From Palsa-504 sp963808315 (GTDB lineage: Bacteria > Actinomycetota > Actinomycetes > Streptosporangiales > Streptosporangiaceae): 64,000 nt of DNA. Positions 35,592-44,348 of this stretch are shown piece after piece (positions within the stretch are counted from its first letter, which is position 1; each line of letters opens with the position of its first letter). The stretch lies in the NCBI GenBank assembly GCA_963808315.1, contig CAWEFK010000014.1:1-64000 (forward strand), in the 5' to 3' direction. The position numbers and the translations under genes are program-made. The notes beneath the pieces are model-generated. The model was given only the letters and a program-made list of their open reading frames with translations, was not told where the DNA came from and made no database searches.

Positions 35592-37590
35592 CAGGTTTTC
35601 CCTGTCTCCGGCGCGCTCCCGCGTAGCTGCTCGTCCTGCGTGGCCTGCTGGAGCTCGGCCAGCACGGACGGATCGCGGAGGGTCGTGGCGTCGCCGGGAT
35701 TGCGGCCTTCCGCGATATCACGCAGCAGTCTGCGCATGATCTTGCCGGACCTGGTCTTGGGCACGTCCTGCGCCCAGATGATCCGCTTCGGCCGGGCCAG
35801 CTTGCCGATCCGGTCGGCCACGTGCTGACGCAGCGTCTCCTTCAGGGCCGGATCGGCGGCCGTGCCGGCCCGCAGCGTGACGTAGGCCACGATCGACTGG
35901 CCGGTGAGGTCGTCGCTGGCCGCGATGACCGCGGCCTCCGCGACCAGCGGGTGAGCCACCAGCGCCGACTCGACCTCGGCGGTGGACAGCCGGTGGCCGG
36001 AGACGTTGATGACGTCGTCGATCCGGCCGGTGATCCAGAAGTACCCGTCCTCGTCCCGCCGGGCGCCGTCGCCGACGAAGTAGACGCCGGGGCCGAACTG
36101 GCTGAAGTACGTCTGGACGAACCGCTCGGGGTCCTTGTACAGGGTGCGCAGCATGCTGGGCCACGGCCGGGTCAGCACCAGCACGCCGCTGCCCTCGGTC
36201 ACCGGCTTGCCCGCGTCGTCGAACAGCGCGGCGGACACGCCGGGCAGCGGGCGGGTGGCCGAGCCCGGTTTGGTGCCGGTCAGCCCGGGCATCGGCGCGA
36301 TCATGATCGCGCCGGTTTCTGTCTGCCACCAGGTGTCGACGATGGGGCAGCGCTCGCCCCCGATGACCGTGTGGTACCACAGCCACGCCTTCGGGTTGAT
36401 CGGCTCGCCGACGGAGCCGAGCAGCCGCAGCGAGGACAGGTCATCCCGGCCTGGGTACTCCGTGCCCCACTTCATGCAGGCGCGGATGGCGGTCGGGGCG
36501 GTGTAGAAGATGGACACCCGGTACCGCTCGATGATGTCCCACCAGATGTCCTTGTCCGGGTAATCGGGCGCGCCCTCGAACATCACCGAGGTGCAGCCGT
36601 TGGCCATCGGGCCGTACACGACGTAGGAGTGACCGGTGATCCAGCCGACGTCGGCCGTGCACCAGAAGACGTCCCGCTCCGGGTCCAGGTCGAACACGGT
36701 GGCCATGGTGGTGGCGACTCCGGTCAGGTAGCCGCCGGTGGTGTGCACGATGCCCTTCGGCTTGGCCGTGGAGCCGGAGGAGTACAGCAGGAACAGCGGG
36801 TGCTCGGCCTCCATCGGTTCCGCCGGGCAGTGCGGGTCGGCGCCGGCCAGCAGGTCGTGATACCAGACGTCACGGCCGGACCGCATCGGGGCCGGACCGC
36901 CGCAGGACCGGACCACGACGATGGTCTGCAGCGTGGCCAGGCCGTCCACAGCCTCGTCGACGGCCTGCTTGACCGGCACGGTCTTGCCCTTGCGACGGCT
37001 GCCGTCCGCGGTGATCAGGGCCTTAGCGGTGGAGGTCTCGAGCCGCTCCCGTACCGACGCGGGCGAGAAACCGCCGAAGATCACGTTGTGCGGGGCGCCG
37101 ATCCGGGCGCAGGCCAGCATGGCCACCACGACCTCGGGGATCATCGGGAGGTAGATCCCGACCACGTCGCCCTTACCGACGCCACGGGCCTTCAGCCCGT
37201 TCGCGAGCCGCTGGACGTCGGCGAGCAGCTCCGCGTAGGTCAGGTCGCGCTGCTCGCCTTCCTCGCCGAGCCAGTGGAAGGCCACCCGGTCGCCCGGCCG
37301 GCCTCGACGTGCCGGTCGAGGCAGTTGTAACTCGCGTTCAGCGTGCCGTCGGCGAACCAGCGGTAGAACGGCGGGTGGCTGTCGTCGAGCACCTCGGTGA
37401 ACGGCGTGTCCCAGGCCAGCCGCTCCCGCGCCTGCTCGGCCCACCAGACCTCCGGGTCGACCGCGGCTTGCTGGTAGACGGCCGCGTCCGCGACCTTGGC
37501 CTGCGCCGCGAACGTGGCCGGCGGCGGGAAGTAAGGCGTGGTGCGCAGCAGTTCCAGGCGCTCTTCGATCGGCGGGGCTGGCGTGGACAT
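35591..37590 (-). CDS. acs: Acetyl-CoA synthetase, frameshifted near the N terminus
   Basis: Makes acetyl-CoA from acetate, CoA and ATP. Start ATG 37590 after GAGGAG. The N-terminal piece (YFPPPATFAAQAKVAD, VWWAEQARERLAWDTPFTEV) ends near 37297 and the rest (GDRVAFHWLGEEGEQRDLTY on) is in another frame to 35591. One G missing from GGG at about 37298-37300 explains it. Adenylate-forming motifs are SSGSTAKPKGIVHTTGGY and WWQTETGAIMIAP; the acetylatable lysine is in KTRSGKIMRR. About 660 residues, as expected. It heads the acs - SDR scar - phaC operon, linking acetate activation to storage polymer. Confidence 0.92.
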
Positions 37591-37669
37591 AAGCGGGCTC
37601 CTCGGTGAGTAGGTCTGTCACGTTAGGTCACATTCGGTAGCGGGGAATCTGCTATTGGTCCCGGACATC

Positions 37670-37685
37670 GGGGCCCAATGGCCCC
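37670..37685. promoter_or_regulatory. DosR-box-like palindrome upstream of the Acg-like gene
   Basis: GGGGCCCAATGGCCCC, a 16-bp dyad with GGGGCC/GGCCCC arms around CAAT, lies 57 bp before the ATG of the nitroreductase gene. The core GGGCCCAATGGCCC agrees with GGGACCTTTGGCCC at 11 of 14 positions. In mycobacteria Acg-family genes belong to the DosR regulon. Confidence 0.55.
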
Positions 37686-37742
37686 TACTGGTGAGGCGTT
37701 CGGCCGCTGCCGCCCACGGCGTCCCGGTCTACCGTGGGCCCG

Positions 37743-38729
37743 ATGACGCCAGAACAAGCCGGCTATCTCATCCGGATCGCGGCCCGTGCCCCGTCGGTGC
37801 ACAACACCCAGCCGTGGCGGTTCAGGGTCGGCGAGGACGCGATCGAGCTGTACGCCGACCGCCACCGCCAGCTCAGGACCGATCCGGTCGGCCGGGAGAT
37901 GCTGATCAGCTGCGGCGCGGCCCTGTACGGGCTCCGGCTCGCGGTGCGCTCACTGGACCGCCGGCCGCAGGTCGAGCTGTTCCCGGACCCCGGCCCGGCC
38001 CAGGCGCCGCTCTCGCCCGCCGGGCTGCGGTTGCTGGCCCGGGTCAGCCTCGGCTCGGCGTCCCTCCAAACTCCGGCCGAACGGACGATGCTCGCTGCGG
38101 TACCGCACCGGCATACCCACCGTGGGCCGTTCGAGCCCGGTCCGCTGCCCGCGGGCCTGCTGGCCACCATGCAGGACGACGCCACCGCCGAGGGCGCCAC
38201 GCTCGCCGTCGTCGATCTGGAGCAGACCCAGCCCATGCTGGTCGCGATCCTCGCCGCGGAGGTCCGTGGTCAGGAGCTCGACCCGGTGACCCGGGACGAG
38301 ATCACGCGGTGGACCCACGACGCCGACAGCCTGTCCAGGGACGGTGTGCCGGCCCATGCCTTCCCGGCCCGGCCCCGGCGTAAGCCCGGCAAGCTGCCTG
38401 AGCGCGACTTCGATCTCGGCCGGGGCCTGGGGTGGCTGCCGCCCGACGGCGGGGCCGCCGCGGTGACCGCGATGCTTGTCACCGCCGGCGACAGCGAAGA
38501 GGACTGGCTGCGAGCCGGCCAGGCCCTGAACCGGCTGCTGCTGCACGCCGCGAGCCAGTGGTGCTTCGCCCGCCTGCAGACGCAGGCGCTGCAGGCAGCG
38601 GCGGCCCGGACCCTCGTCCGCAGCCGCCTGACCCTGCCCGGAGCGCCGCAGCTGCTGCTCCGGTTCGGCGTGGCCAGGACCGCTCACGTCACCGCCCGCC
38701 GCCCCGCGGCCGACCTGACCGAAGCGTAA
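37743..38729 (+). CDS. Acg-like FMN nitroreductase family protein
   Basis: 328 residues. ATG 37743 (MTPEQAGYLIRIAARAPSVH) is preferred over GTG 37734. The opening APSVHNTQPWRFRV is the hallmark of the Acg/Rv3131 nitroreductase family, a double-domain flavoprotein fold. HRQLRTDPVGREMLISCGAAL, VPHRHTHRGPF, and QLLLRFG near the end also fit. Mycobacterial Acg is strongly induced in hypoxia and dormancy and may sequester flavin. The gene is divergent from acs and preceded by a DosR-like box, placing it in the predicted regulon. Confidence 0.85.
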   Translation: MTPEQAGYLIRIAARAPSVHNTQPWRFRVGEDAIELYADRHRQLRTDPVGREMLISCGAALYGLRLAVRSLDRRPQVELFPDPGPAQAPLSPAGLRLLARVSLGSASLQTPAERTMLAAVPHRHTHRGPFEPGPLPAGLLATMQDDATAEGATLAVVDLEQTQPMLVAILAAEVRGQELDPVTRDEITRWTHDADSLSRDGVPAHAFPARPRRKPGKLPERDFDLGRGLGWLPPDGGAAAVTAMLVTAGDSEEDWLRAGQALNRLLLHAASQWCFARLQTQALQAAAARTLVRSRLTLPGAPQLLLRFGVARTAHVTARRPAADLTEA

Positions 38730-39662
38730 GCGCCCTCCCCGGACCCGCCCGCGGCCAGGTTCGGCCGCCGCTCCGACCACAGGAGCACCCCCGGCCAGGG
38801 CGGTTACATGATCGCGGCCAGAAGCGGTCGCCCGGCCGCGTCGGTTACTTAGTGGCGGTTTGCGGGTTTGGCGTGCCAGGATGTGCTGCGGCGGTTGCTG
38901 AGAATGCTGTGGCGGTGCTGGCGGCGAGGTTCGCGGTGGTGCGGCCGGTCGCGGATGAGCGGGTGCGCGGACACGGCTTCCCCGGGGGGAGCTGGGAAGA
39001 TCACCCCGTGCGGCGTCTTTGGGATCGCCTCCGGGACCGGGTCCGGGTCTGCCGGGATCAGCTGCGGCACGGCGGCGTTCACGGTCAGCGCGCTGCGGGG
39101 ATGGGGGGCAGCGCGGGGGCGCGGCCCGCCCTTGTGACGTGGCGGCGGCTGGTCACCTTGGGGTGCCGGCGGCTTCAGCGGCAGGCGGTGCCGAGTCTGG
39201 AAGGGCCAGTTCGCCTGCCCTGGCGGAGCAGGGCGGCCTGGCGGTCACTGTGAGGTATCTTCCCGTCCGGCGCGTAGTCAGTGAATGCGACTCTCTACCG
39301 CAAAGAATCGGTACGCTGCCGCATTCTACCGAAACTGGCGCCGTACGCGAGTGAGGGGAACGTGTGCTGTGACGTGAGAGGCCGGTCAGCGCCTCCCGGC
39401 GGAGCAGGCGGCCCGGTCCCCGGCTCGGGCGGACCCACCCGGCCAGGCCGTGCACGGCGAACCAGCGACTGATGTTCTCCGCGTTGCGGATGAGGAAGAA
39501 CACGCCCGCGGGTTCGCGATCACGCGGCGGGATTACCTCGGTGACCAGGGCCGGCAGGTGACTGGGAATCGTCCCGAGCGCGCGAACCCCAGGCGCTTTA
39601 TCTCCTACCGTGCGTTACCATCAGGTAACGTCCCGGACTCCGCGCCGGGGGAAGCAGGAAGC
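38730..39662. other. 930-bp stretch without a confident gene
   Basis: Several overlapping frames exist but none has a ribosome binding site plus family resemblance. From about 38850 to 39250 the plus strand uses an unusual G-ending triplet pattern (GCGG, GTGG runs) similar to that in devR, which may mark a decayed gene, for instance the segment reading RRLWDRLRDRVRVCRDQLRH. The last part holds the 18-bp palindrome before the DUF1707 gene. Confidence 0.4.
39613..39630. promoter_or_regulatory. 18-bp palindrome CGTTACC-N4-GGTAACG
   Basis: Perfect 7-bp arms (39613-39619 and 39624-39630) around ATCA, ending 32 bp before the ATG of the DUF1707 gene. The position and symmetry suggest a repressor operator of TetR/GntR size; the regulator is not identified. 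Confidence 0.5.
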
Positions 39663-40181
39663 ATGGACACAGGCCGGGACTACTATCCGCTCGGTGATCT
39701 CCGGGTGTCTGACGCCGACCGCGACCGGGCGCTGTCCGAGTTGAGCGACGCCTTGCAGGCCGGCCGGATCACGGCGGGCGAACTCGACTCCCGGTCGGGG
39801 CAGGTCCTGCGCGCCCGCACCGGGAAAGAACTGACTGTCCCGCTCGCCGACCTGCCGCCAGGTCGCGCCCCCGCGGCCCAGGGCATCGCCCCGGAACACG
39901 CCCGCCGCATGCCTGTCACCCGCCTCACCTTCGGCGCATCCGTCGGCGCCGGCTGCTTCACCGCCGTCGCGGTCGCGAACGCCCTGCGCAGCGGCCCCAC
40001 TCTGGCGCAGCGCGAGCTTCTCAGGGAAATGATGGCCCGCCAGGGTCTGCCGGTCCCTGTTTTCCCCGCCCACGGCTTCGACTGGGTCGGCACCATAACA
40101 CCAGGAGCGGTGGCCGTCCTGCTCGTCCTGCTGGTCATCTTGCTGCGCGTGACCCGCGTCGGCCGCCCGGAAATAAGCTGA
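39663..40181 (+). CDS. DUF1707 (SHOCT-like) membrane protein
   Basis: 172 residues, ATG after AGCAGGA. The N-terminal DUF1707 domain is clear: LRVSDADRDRALSELSDALQ then GRITAGELDSRSGQVLRART. It is about 60 residues long and typical of actinobacterial proteins of unknown function, often membrane-linked. Two hydrophobic segments follow (TFGASVGAGCFTAVAVANAL and AVAVLLVLLVILLRV). It is preceded by an operator-like palindrome. The antisense open frame of the damaged YceI gene runs over this gene. Confidence 0.75.
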   Translation: MDTGRDYYPLGDLRVSDADRDRALSELSDALQAGRITAGELDSRSGQVLRARTGKELTVPLADLPPGRAPAAQGIAPEHARRMPVTRLTFGASVGAGCFTAVAVANALRSGPTLAQRELLREMMARQGLPVPVFPAHGFDWVGTITPGAVAVLLVLLVILLRVTRVGRPEIS

Positions 40182-40279
40182 AGCTCGCGCGTGACCCGCA
40201 GCTTCGTGCCATTCGCCGTCCATGCGTTCCTGGCCGCCGACTGACGTTCCCGCGGCGAAAGCCGCCGCTGTCTCGGTAA

Positions 40280-41001
40280 GCGTTGGTGCAAGGTCAGCAG
40301 GAACTCCGCCACGCCGTGGTCGGCCAGCGAACCGAGAAAACCGTATCCGGCTGGCCTGGTGATGCCCCAGGCCGAGAAGGCGACCGGGATCGTCCCGGCC
40401 ACCTGGAGCGCGGTCCCGGCGCGGCGGCCCGACCCGGTCAAGGTGACCGGGCGGGAGACTCCGTTCAGCTCGAGGCGGCCTGCGGCCGTCACGCTGATCG
40501 TCGCGCCCGTGGTGAAGGCGGGACCGAGCGTCACCGGCCGGGTCAGCGTGAACGTCGCCTCCGGGTACCGCCCGGTGTGCAGGCTGCTGACGACCTGCGG
40601 CGCGGGCTTGCCGTTGACCTTGACCGTGGTGAGATCGACGGCGAAGACCGCGCTGGTGAGCCGCCCGCCGGACACGGTCAGGGTGCCGGTGACGGCGGAC
40701 GTCCGGCCGAACGTGTCGTTGCTGAAACCAAGCACGGTCTCCTTGACCCGGAAACCCGCCGCCGAGCCCGCCGCGACCTGCCACTGGCCGTCCAGCGGGC
40801 CGGCGGCGCGCCGGGGTGGCCGGCGGGCAGGACCAGTGCCGCCGGGGTGGGCTGAAGCGTGACGAACAATCCGGCCGCCAGCACCAGGACAGCGGCGAGT
40901 CCGGCCAGGGCGGCCGCGGTCCACCGGCCCCAGTGCCGCTTGCGGGCCGCGTGGCCGGCGGGTCGGGTCGGCATCGTCTGCTGGTCGATTCTGTGCGCCA
41001 T
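40280..41001 (-). CDS. YceI family protein with N-terminal membrane anchor, frameshifted
   Basis: YceI-like lipocalin-fold protein that binds isoprenoid-type ligands. The N-terminal part from ATG 41001 has one membrane helix (RWTAAALAGLAAVLVLAAGL). The YceI domain (DGQWQVAAGSAAGFRVKE, FSNDTFGRTSAVTGTLTV, VDLTTVKVNGKP, ATISVTAAGRLELNGVSRPV, VAFSAWGI) is in another frame. The shift falls at a GGG run at 40797-40799, where one more base restores the join. The usual end (DHGVAEFLLTLH) lies near 40283, but no stop follows and the frame stays open to 39683 across the DUF1707 gene. A DosR-like box sits 35 bp upstream. Confidence 0.75.
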
Positions 41002-41036
41002 GGTTCGTTCCTAGGCGTCGCCCGCTGGCCGGCCTA

Positions 41037-41050
41037 GAGTCCAAGGTCCC
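41037..41050 (-). promoter_or_regulatory. DosR-box-like site upstream of yceI
   Basis: The minus strand reads GGGACCTTGGACTC, 11 of 14 matches to GGGACCTTTGGCCC, 35 bp before the YceI start at 41001. Similar sites precede other genes of the stress cluster. Confidence 0.5.
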
Positions 41051-41057
41051 TGGACGC

Positions 41058-41235
41058 CCGGCCGTTCGGAATCTCGATCTTGATCTTGGCCCGGGACGGC
41101 GGGTCGCGCTGGTGGGGGCGGCCGGCGCCGGAAAGTCCACGGTGGCCGCGGACCGAGCGGGGCACCCACGCCGAGCTCATCGCCTCCGGCGGCGCTTACT
41201 ATCGGCTATGGCAGGCGGGACACCCCGCCAGCTAA
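41058..41235 (+). pseudogene. ABC exporter ATPase scar: Walker A fused to the C terminus
   Basis: Reading CCG at 41058 onward gives PAVRNLDLDLGPGRRVALVG and then the Walker A motif GAAGAGKST (41115-41141). Shortly after, in a shifted frame, comes the typical exporter ending RGTHAELIASGGAYYRLWQA with a stop at 41233-41235. The signature, Walker B, D and H motifs (about 130 residues) are missing, as is the membrane domain upstream. The sequence style resembles actinobacterial CydC/CydD-type exporters, but that assignment is tentative. It is a deletion remnant resembling the SDR scar at 35436-35591. Confidence 0.6.
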
Positions 41236-41262
41236 AAGCTAGGGCGGATCCAGGAAGGCATC

Positions 41263-42477
41263 ATGACCTGCACCCTGCACGTGGCCTGGGACGACCGTCT
41301 GACCGGCTACGACTTCGGCCCCGGCCATCCGATGGCGCCGGTCCGGCTCAAGCTGACCATGGAGCTGGCGCGGGCCTTCGGCCTCGGCGGCCAGGACGGG
41401 GTCGCCATCGTGGTCCCGGCCATGGCGACCGACGCCGAGCTCGAATTCGTCCACGACCCGACCTATATTTCGCTGGTGCGGCTGGCCAGCGACCCGGCCC
41501 GGGTGTCGCGGGGCGGCCCGGCCGCCCAGGACATGACCGAACGCGCCCTGCTCATGCACGGGCTCGGCACCGCCGACGACCCGGTGTTCGCCGGGATGCA
41601 CGAGGCGGCCGCGATGGTGGCCGGGGCCACGCTGGCCGCGGCGCAGGCGGTGTGGACGCAGGCCGCGGAGCACGGGGTCAGCATCGCGGGCGGCCTGCAT
41701 CACGCGATGGCCAGGAACGCCAGTGGTTTTTGCATCTACAACGACCCGGCCATCGCGATCGCCTGGCTGCTGCGCCAGGGCGCGGAGCGGATCGCCTACG
41801 TCGACGTGGACGTGCATCACGGTGACGGCGTGCAGGCGGCGTTCTGGAACGACCCGCGGGTGCTGACCATCAGCCTGCACGAGCACCCGGACACGCTGTT
41901 TCCCGGCACCGGGCGGGCCGCCGAGATCGGCGGGCCGGACGCCCAGGGTTCGGCGGTTAACGTCGCGCTGCCCGCGGGCACGCGGGATGCCGGGTGGCTG
42001 CGGGCCTTCGACGCCGTGGTGCCGCCGCTGCTGCGGGAGTTCCGCCCGCAGCTGCTGGTCAGCCAGCACGGCTGCGACACTCACTGGAGCGACCCGCTGG
42101 CCAGCCTGGGCCTGACCATCGACGGGCAGCGGGCCGCGCACGCCGCGCTGCACGCGCTGGCGCACGAGGTGGCGGACGGCCGCTGGCTGTTCACCGGCGG
42201 CGGCGGCTACGAGCACGTGGAGGTCGTCCCCAGGACCTGGACCCACCTGCTGTTCGAGGGCGCGGGACGGCCGCTCGACCCGGCGTCGGCGACGCCGGAA
42301 TCGTGGCGCGCGTACGTGGCCGAGGTGACCGGCCGGCCCGCTCCCGAGCGGATGACCGAGGGCGGCCACGGGGAGTTCGTCTCCTTCGAGGACGGCTACA
42401 ACCCGGCCGATCCCGTCGACCAGGCGATCTTGGCCACCAGGAAGGCGGTCTTCCCGCGGCACGGCCTGATGCCGTAA
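41263..42477 (+). CDS. Histone-deacetylase-family protein, AcuC type
   Basis: 404 residues, ATG after CCAGGAAGG. HDAC-fold zinc hydrolase with an AcuC-like start (GYDFGPGHPMAPVRLKLTMEL). GGLHHAMARNASGFCIYND carries the catalytic His pair; VDVDVHHGDGVQAAFWND holds the metal ligands; SLHEHPDTLFPGTG and QHGCDTHWSDPLASL follow; the active-site Tyr lies in FTGGGGYEHVEV. AcuC of Bacillus deacetylates acetyl-CoA synthetase, so with acs in the window this enzyme could reverse acetylation of the Acs lysine (KTRSGK). That link is inference. Confidence 0.85.
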   Translation: MTCTLHVAWDDRLTGYDFGPGHPMAPVRLKLTMELARAFGLGGQDGVAIVVPAMATDAELEFVHDPTYISLVRLASDPARVSRGGPAAQDMTERALLMHGLGTADDPVFAGMHEAAAMVAGATLAAAQAVWTQAAEHGVSIAGGLHHAMARNASGFCIYNDPAIAIAWLLRQGAERIAYVDVDVHHGDGVQAAFWNDPRVLTISLHEHPDTLFPGTGRAAEIGGPDAQGSAVNVALPAGTRDAGWLRAFDAVVPPLLREFRPQLLVSQHGCDTHWSDPLASLGLTIDGQRAAHAALHALAHEVADGRWLFTGGGGYEHVEVVPRTWTHLLFEGAGRPLDPASATPESWRAYVAEVTGRPAPERMTEGGHGEFVSFEDGYNPADPVDQAILATRKAVFPRHGLMP

Positions 42478-42482
42478 CCGCC

Positions 42483-42923
42483 TTATTCTTGCGGCTCGGG
42501 CGGGAGGATGAGGACCGGGCACGGCGCGTGCTGCGCCACCTGGCCGGCCACCGACCCCATCAAGAGCCGGGTGAATCCGCCGGCCCCGCGCGAGCCGAGC
42601 ACGATGATGTCGGCGTCGCGGCCGGCCTTGATGATCTCCTCGACCGGGAACCCGTGGACCGCCGTGACCGTGACGGACTCCGGGCTGGGTCCTTCGAGGC
42701 TGGCCAGCGCCTTGTCGGTTTCGGCCTGGGCCGCCTCGCGCGCGTGCTCGGTGTGCGCGGGGTCATCGATGGACACCGCCGCGCCGCCGGAGTAGCCCGC
42801 GACGGCCTGGTGCACGGTGAGCACGGTCAGCGGAACGTGCCTGAGCCCGGCTTCGTGGATGGCCCATGCCAGCGCACGCTGCGAATGGCCGGATCCGTCC
42901 ACTCCGACCAGGATTCCAGTCAT
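42483..42923 (-). CDS. Universal stress protein, single UspA domain
   Basis: 146-residue ATP-binding UspA-type protein beginning MTGILVGVDGSGHSQRALAW. The nucleotide-binding motif GSRGAGGFTRLLMGS matches G-2x-G-9x-G(S/T), and ILVGVDGS provides the Asp that contacts adenine. Cytoplasmic; members support survival during growth arrest and hypoxia. It is divergent from devR, and the DosR-like box at 43023-43036 lies between them, about 100 bp from this start. Confidence 0.9.
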   Translation of the reverse strand: MTGILVGVDGSGHSQRALAWAIHEAGLRHVPLTVLTVHQAVAGYSGGAAVSIDDPAHTEHAREAAQAETDKALASLEGPSPESVTVTAVHGFPVEEIIKAGRDADIIVLGSRGAGGFTRLLMGSVAGQVAQHAPCPVLILPPEPQE

Positions 42924-43022
42924 GTCAGCCTCCTGCTACTCGTGGTTCCCCTGTGAACCCTTCACGGCCGACGGTAGGTGGGACGGCTGTGGCTCCATAA
43001 GGGCATCGGGGCTCGTTTGCCA

Positions 43023-43036
43023 GGGACGTTGGTCCT
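43023..43036 (+). promoter_or_regulatory. DosR-box-like site between usp and devR
   Basis: GGGACGTTGGTCCT, with arms GGGAC and GTCCT, matches GGGACCTTTGGCCC at 10 of 14 positions. It lies 76 bp before the devR start and could serve both divergent genes, giving autoregulation. Confidence 0.55.
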
Positions 43037-43112
43037 TACCTGCGGTCGGCGGCCTAGAGTTAACCTGACACCACCTCGGCCCGCCGGGGGTCGCTCAACG
43101 TCAGGAGTCACG

Positions 43113-43838
43113 GTGACAGATCCGGCCAGCGGTTCCCCGTCCGGCGAGGAGACGCAGAAACCGATCGCGGTGTTCCTCCTGGACGATCATGAGGTGGTTC
43201 GGCGGGGGGTCAAGGACCTGCTGGAGGCCGAGCCGGATATCCGGGTGGTGGGGGAGGCGGGGACGGTGGCGTCGGCGCTGGCGCGGATTCCGGCGTTGCG
43301 TCCGGATGTGGCGGTGCTTGATGTGCGGTTGCCTGATGGGGACGGGGTGTCGGTGTGCCGGGAGATCCGGTCGAAGATGCCGGAGGTGGCGTGCTTGATG
43401 CTGACGTCCTTCGGTGATGATGAGGCGTTGTTCGATGCGATCATGGCGGGGGCGGCGGGGTATGTGCTGAAGCAGATCCGGGGGACTGACCTGGTGGGTG
43501 CGGTGCGGACGGTGGCGTCGGGGCAGTCGATGCTGGATCCGCGGGCGGCGAGTCAGCTGATGGCGCGGTTGCGGGATCAGGGGACGCACAAGGATCCGCT
43601 GGCGGGGTTGTCCGGGCAGGAGCGGCGGATCCTGGAGCTGATCGGGGAGGGGCTGACGAACCGGCAGATCGGGGAGCGGATGTTCCTGGCGGAGAAGACG
43701 GTGAAGAACTACGTGTCGGCGTTGTTCGCCAAGCTGGGCATGGAGCGCCGCACCCAGGCCGCCGCCTTCGCCGCCCGCACCTTCGGTGACCCCCAGGATC
43801 ACGGCCGCGATGAGCGGCACTCAGGGCCCGGCGACTAA
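43113..43838 (+). CDS. devR: DevR/DosR-like NarL-family response regulator
   Basis: 241 residues from GTG 43113 after CAGGAG. The receiver domain starts IAVFLLDDHEVVRRGVKDLL; the phosphoacceptor Asp is near residue 70 in AVLDVRLPDGDG; Thr and Lys switch residues are in MLTSFGDDEAL and YVLKQIRG. The LuxR-type output domain, GEGLTNRQIGERMFLAEKTV then KNYVSALFAKLGMERRTQAA, is nearly identical in pattern to mycobacterial DosR. The coding sequence is unusual: from about 43190 to 43740 it favours G-ending codons (GGG, GCG, GTG), unlike neighbours that prefer C. The matching kinase is at 45575-47338. Confidence 0.92.
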   Translation: MTDPASGSPSGEETQKPIAVFLLDDHEVVRRGVKDLLEAEPDIRVVGEAGTVASALARIPALRPDVAVLDVRLPDGDGVSVCREIRSKMPEVACLMLTSFGDDEALFDAIMAGAAGYVLKQIRGTDLVGAVRTVASGQSMLDPRAASQLMARLRDQGTHKDPLAGLSGQERRILELIGEGLTNRQIGERMFLAEKTVKNYVSALFAKLGMERRTQAAAFAARTFGDPQDHGRDERHSGPGD

Positions 43839-43851
43839 GGACCTTGTTCCC
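43838..43851 (+). promoter_or_regulatory. DosR-box-like site upstream of the split-barrel gene
   Basis: AGGACCTTGTTCCC, 10 of 14 matches to GGGACCTTTGGCCC, begins at the last base of the devR stop codon. It lies 36 bp before the ATG at 43888. Confidence 0.45.
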
Positions 43852-43887
43852 TGGTCCGGTCCGTTGGATCGGCGGCATGCTCGGGCT

Positions 43888-44343
43888 ATGTACTCCGACG
43901 GCTCGGCTCTCGAGCAACTCTCCAGGGATGCCTGCCTTGACCTGATGGCCTCGGTATCCGTGGGCCGGATCGTCTATACCCGGCGGGCGCTGCCGGCCGT
44001 CGAGCTAGTCAACTTCGCGCTTGAGGACGGCGACATCATCATCAGGACGGACCGCAACGGCAAGCTGGCCGCCGCCACCCAGCATTCCGTCGTCGCGTTC
44101 GAGATGGATTGCCTGGACGAGACGCAGCAGGCCGGCTGGAGCGTCACCGCCATCGGACAGGCGCGGGAAGTCACCGAGCCCGGGGACGTCAGCCGGCTCC
44201 AGCGGCTGGGCCTGAGCTCCTGGGCCGCCGGGACGCGGGAGCACTTCATCCGGATCTCGCCGGAGATCCTGAACGGCCGCCGTCTGCGCGCTTCCGGCCC
44301 GCCCCCTTCGCCCCCCTCGCTGCTGACCGCATACCAGGATTGA
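43888..44343 (+). CDS. Pyridoxamine 5'-phosphate oxidase-like flavin-binding protein
   Basis: 151 residues; I use ATG 43888 (MYSDGSALEQLSRDACLDLM), since similarity starts here. Split-barrel features are SVGRIVYTRRALPAVELVNF, GDIIIRTDRNGKLAAAT, VVAFEMDCLDETQQAGWSV and TAIGQAREV. Proteins of this type in actinobacterial dormancy clusters bind FMN, F420 or heme, and the ligand cannot be decided here. It is preceded by a DosR-like box and followed after 5 bp by the CoA-transferase gene, so the two are probably cotranscribed. Confidence 0.8.
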   Translation: MYSDGSALEQLSRDACLDLMASVSVGRIVYTRRALPAVELVNFALEDGDIIIRTDRNGKLAAATQHSVVAFEMDCLDETQQAGWSVTAIGQAREVTEPGDVSRLQRLGLSSWAAGTREHFIRISPEILNGRRLRASGPPPSPPSLLTAYQD

Positions 44344-44348
44344 CCCCG

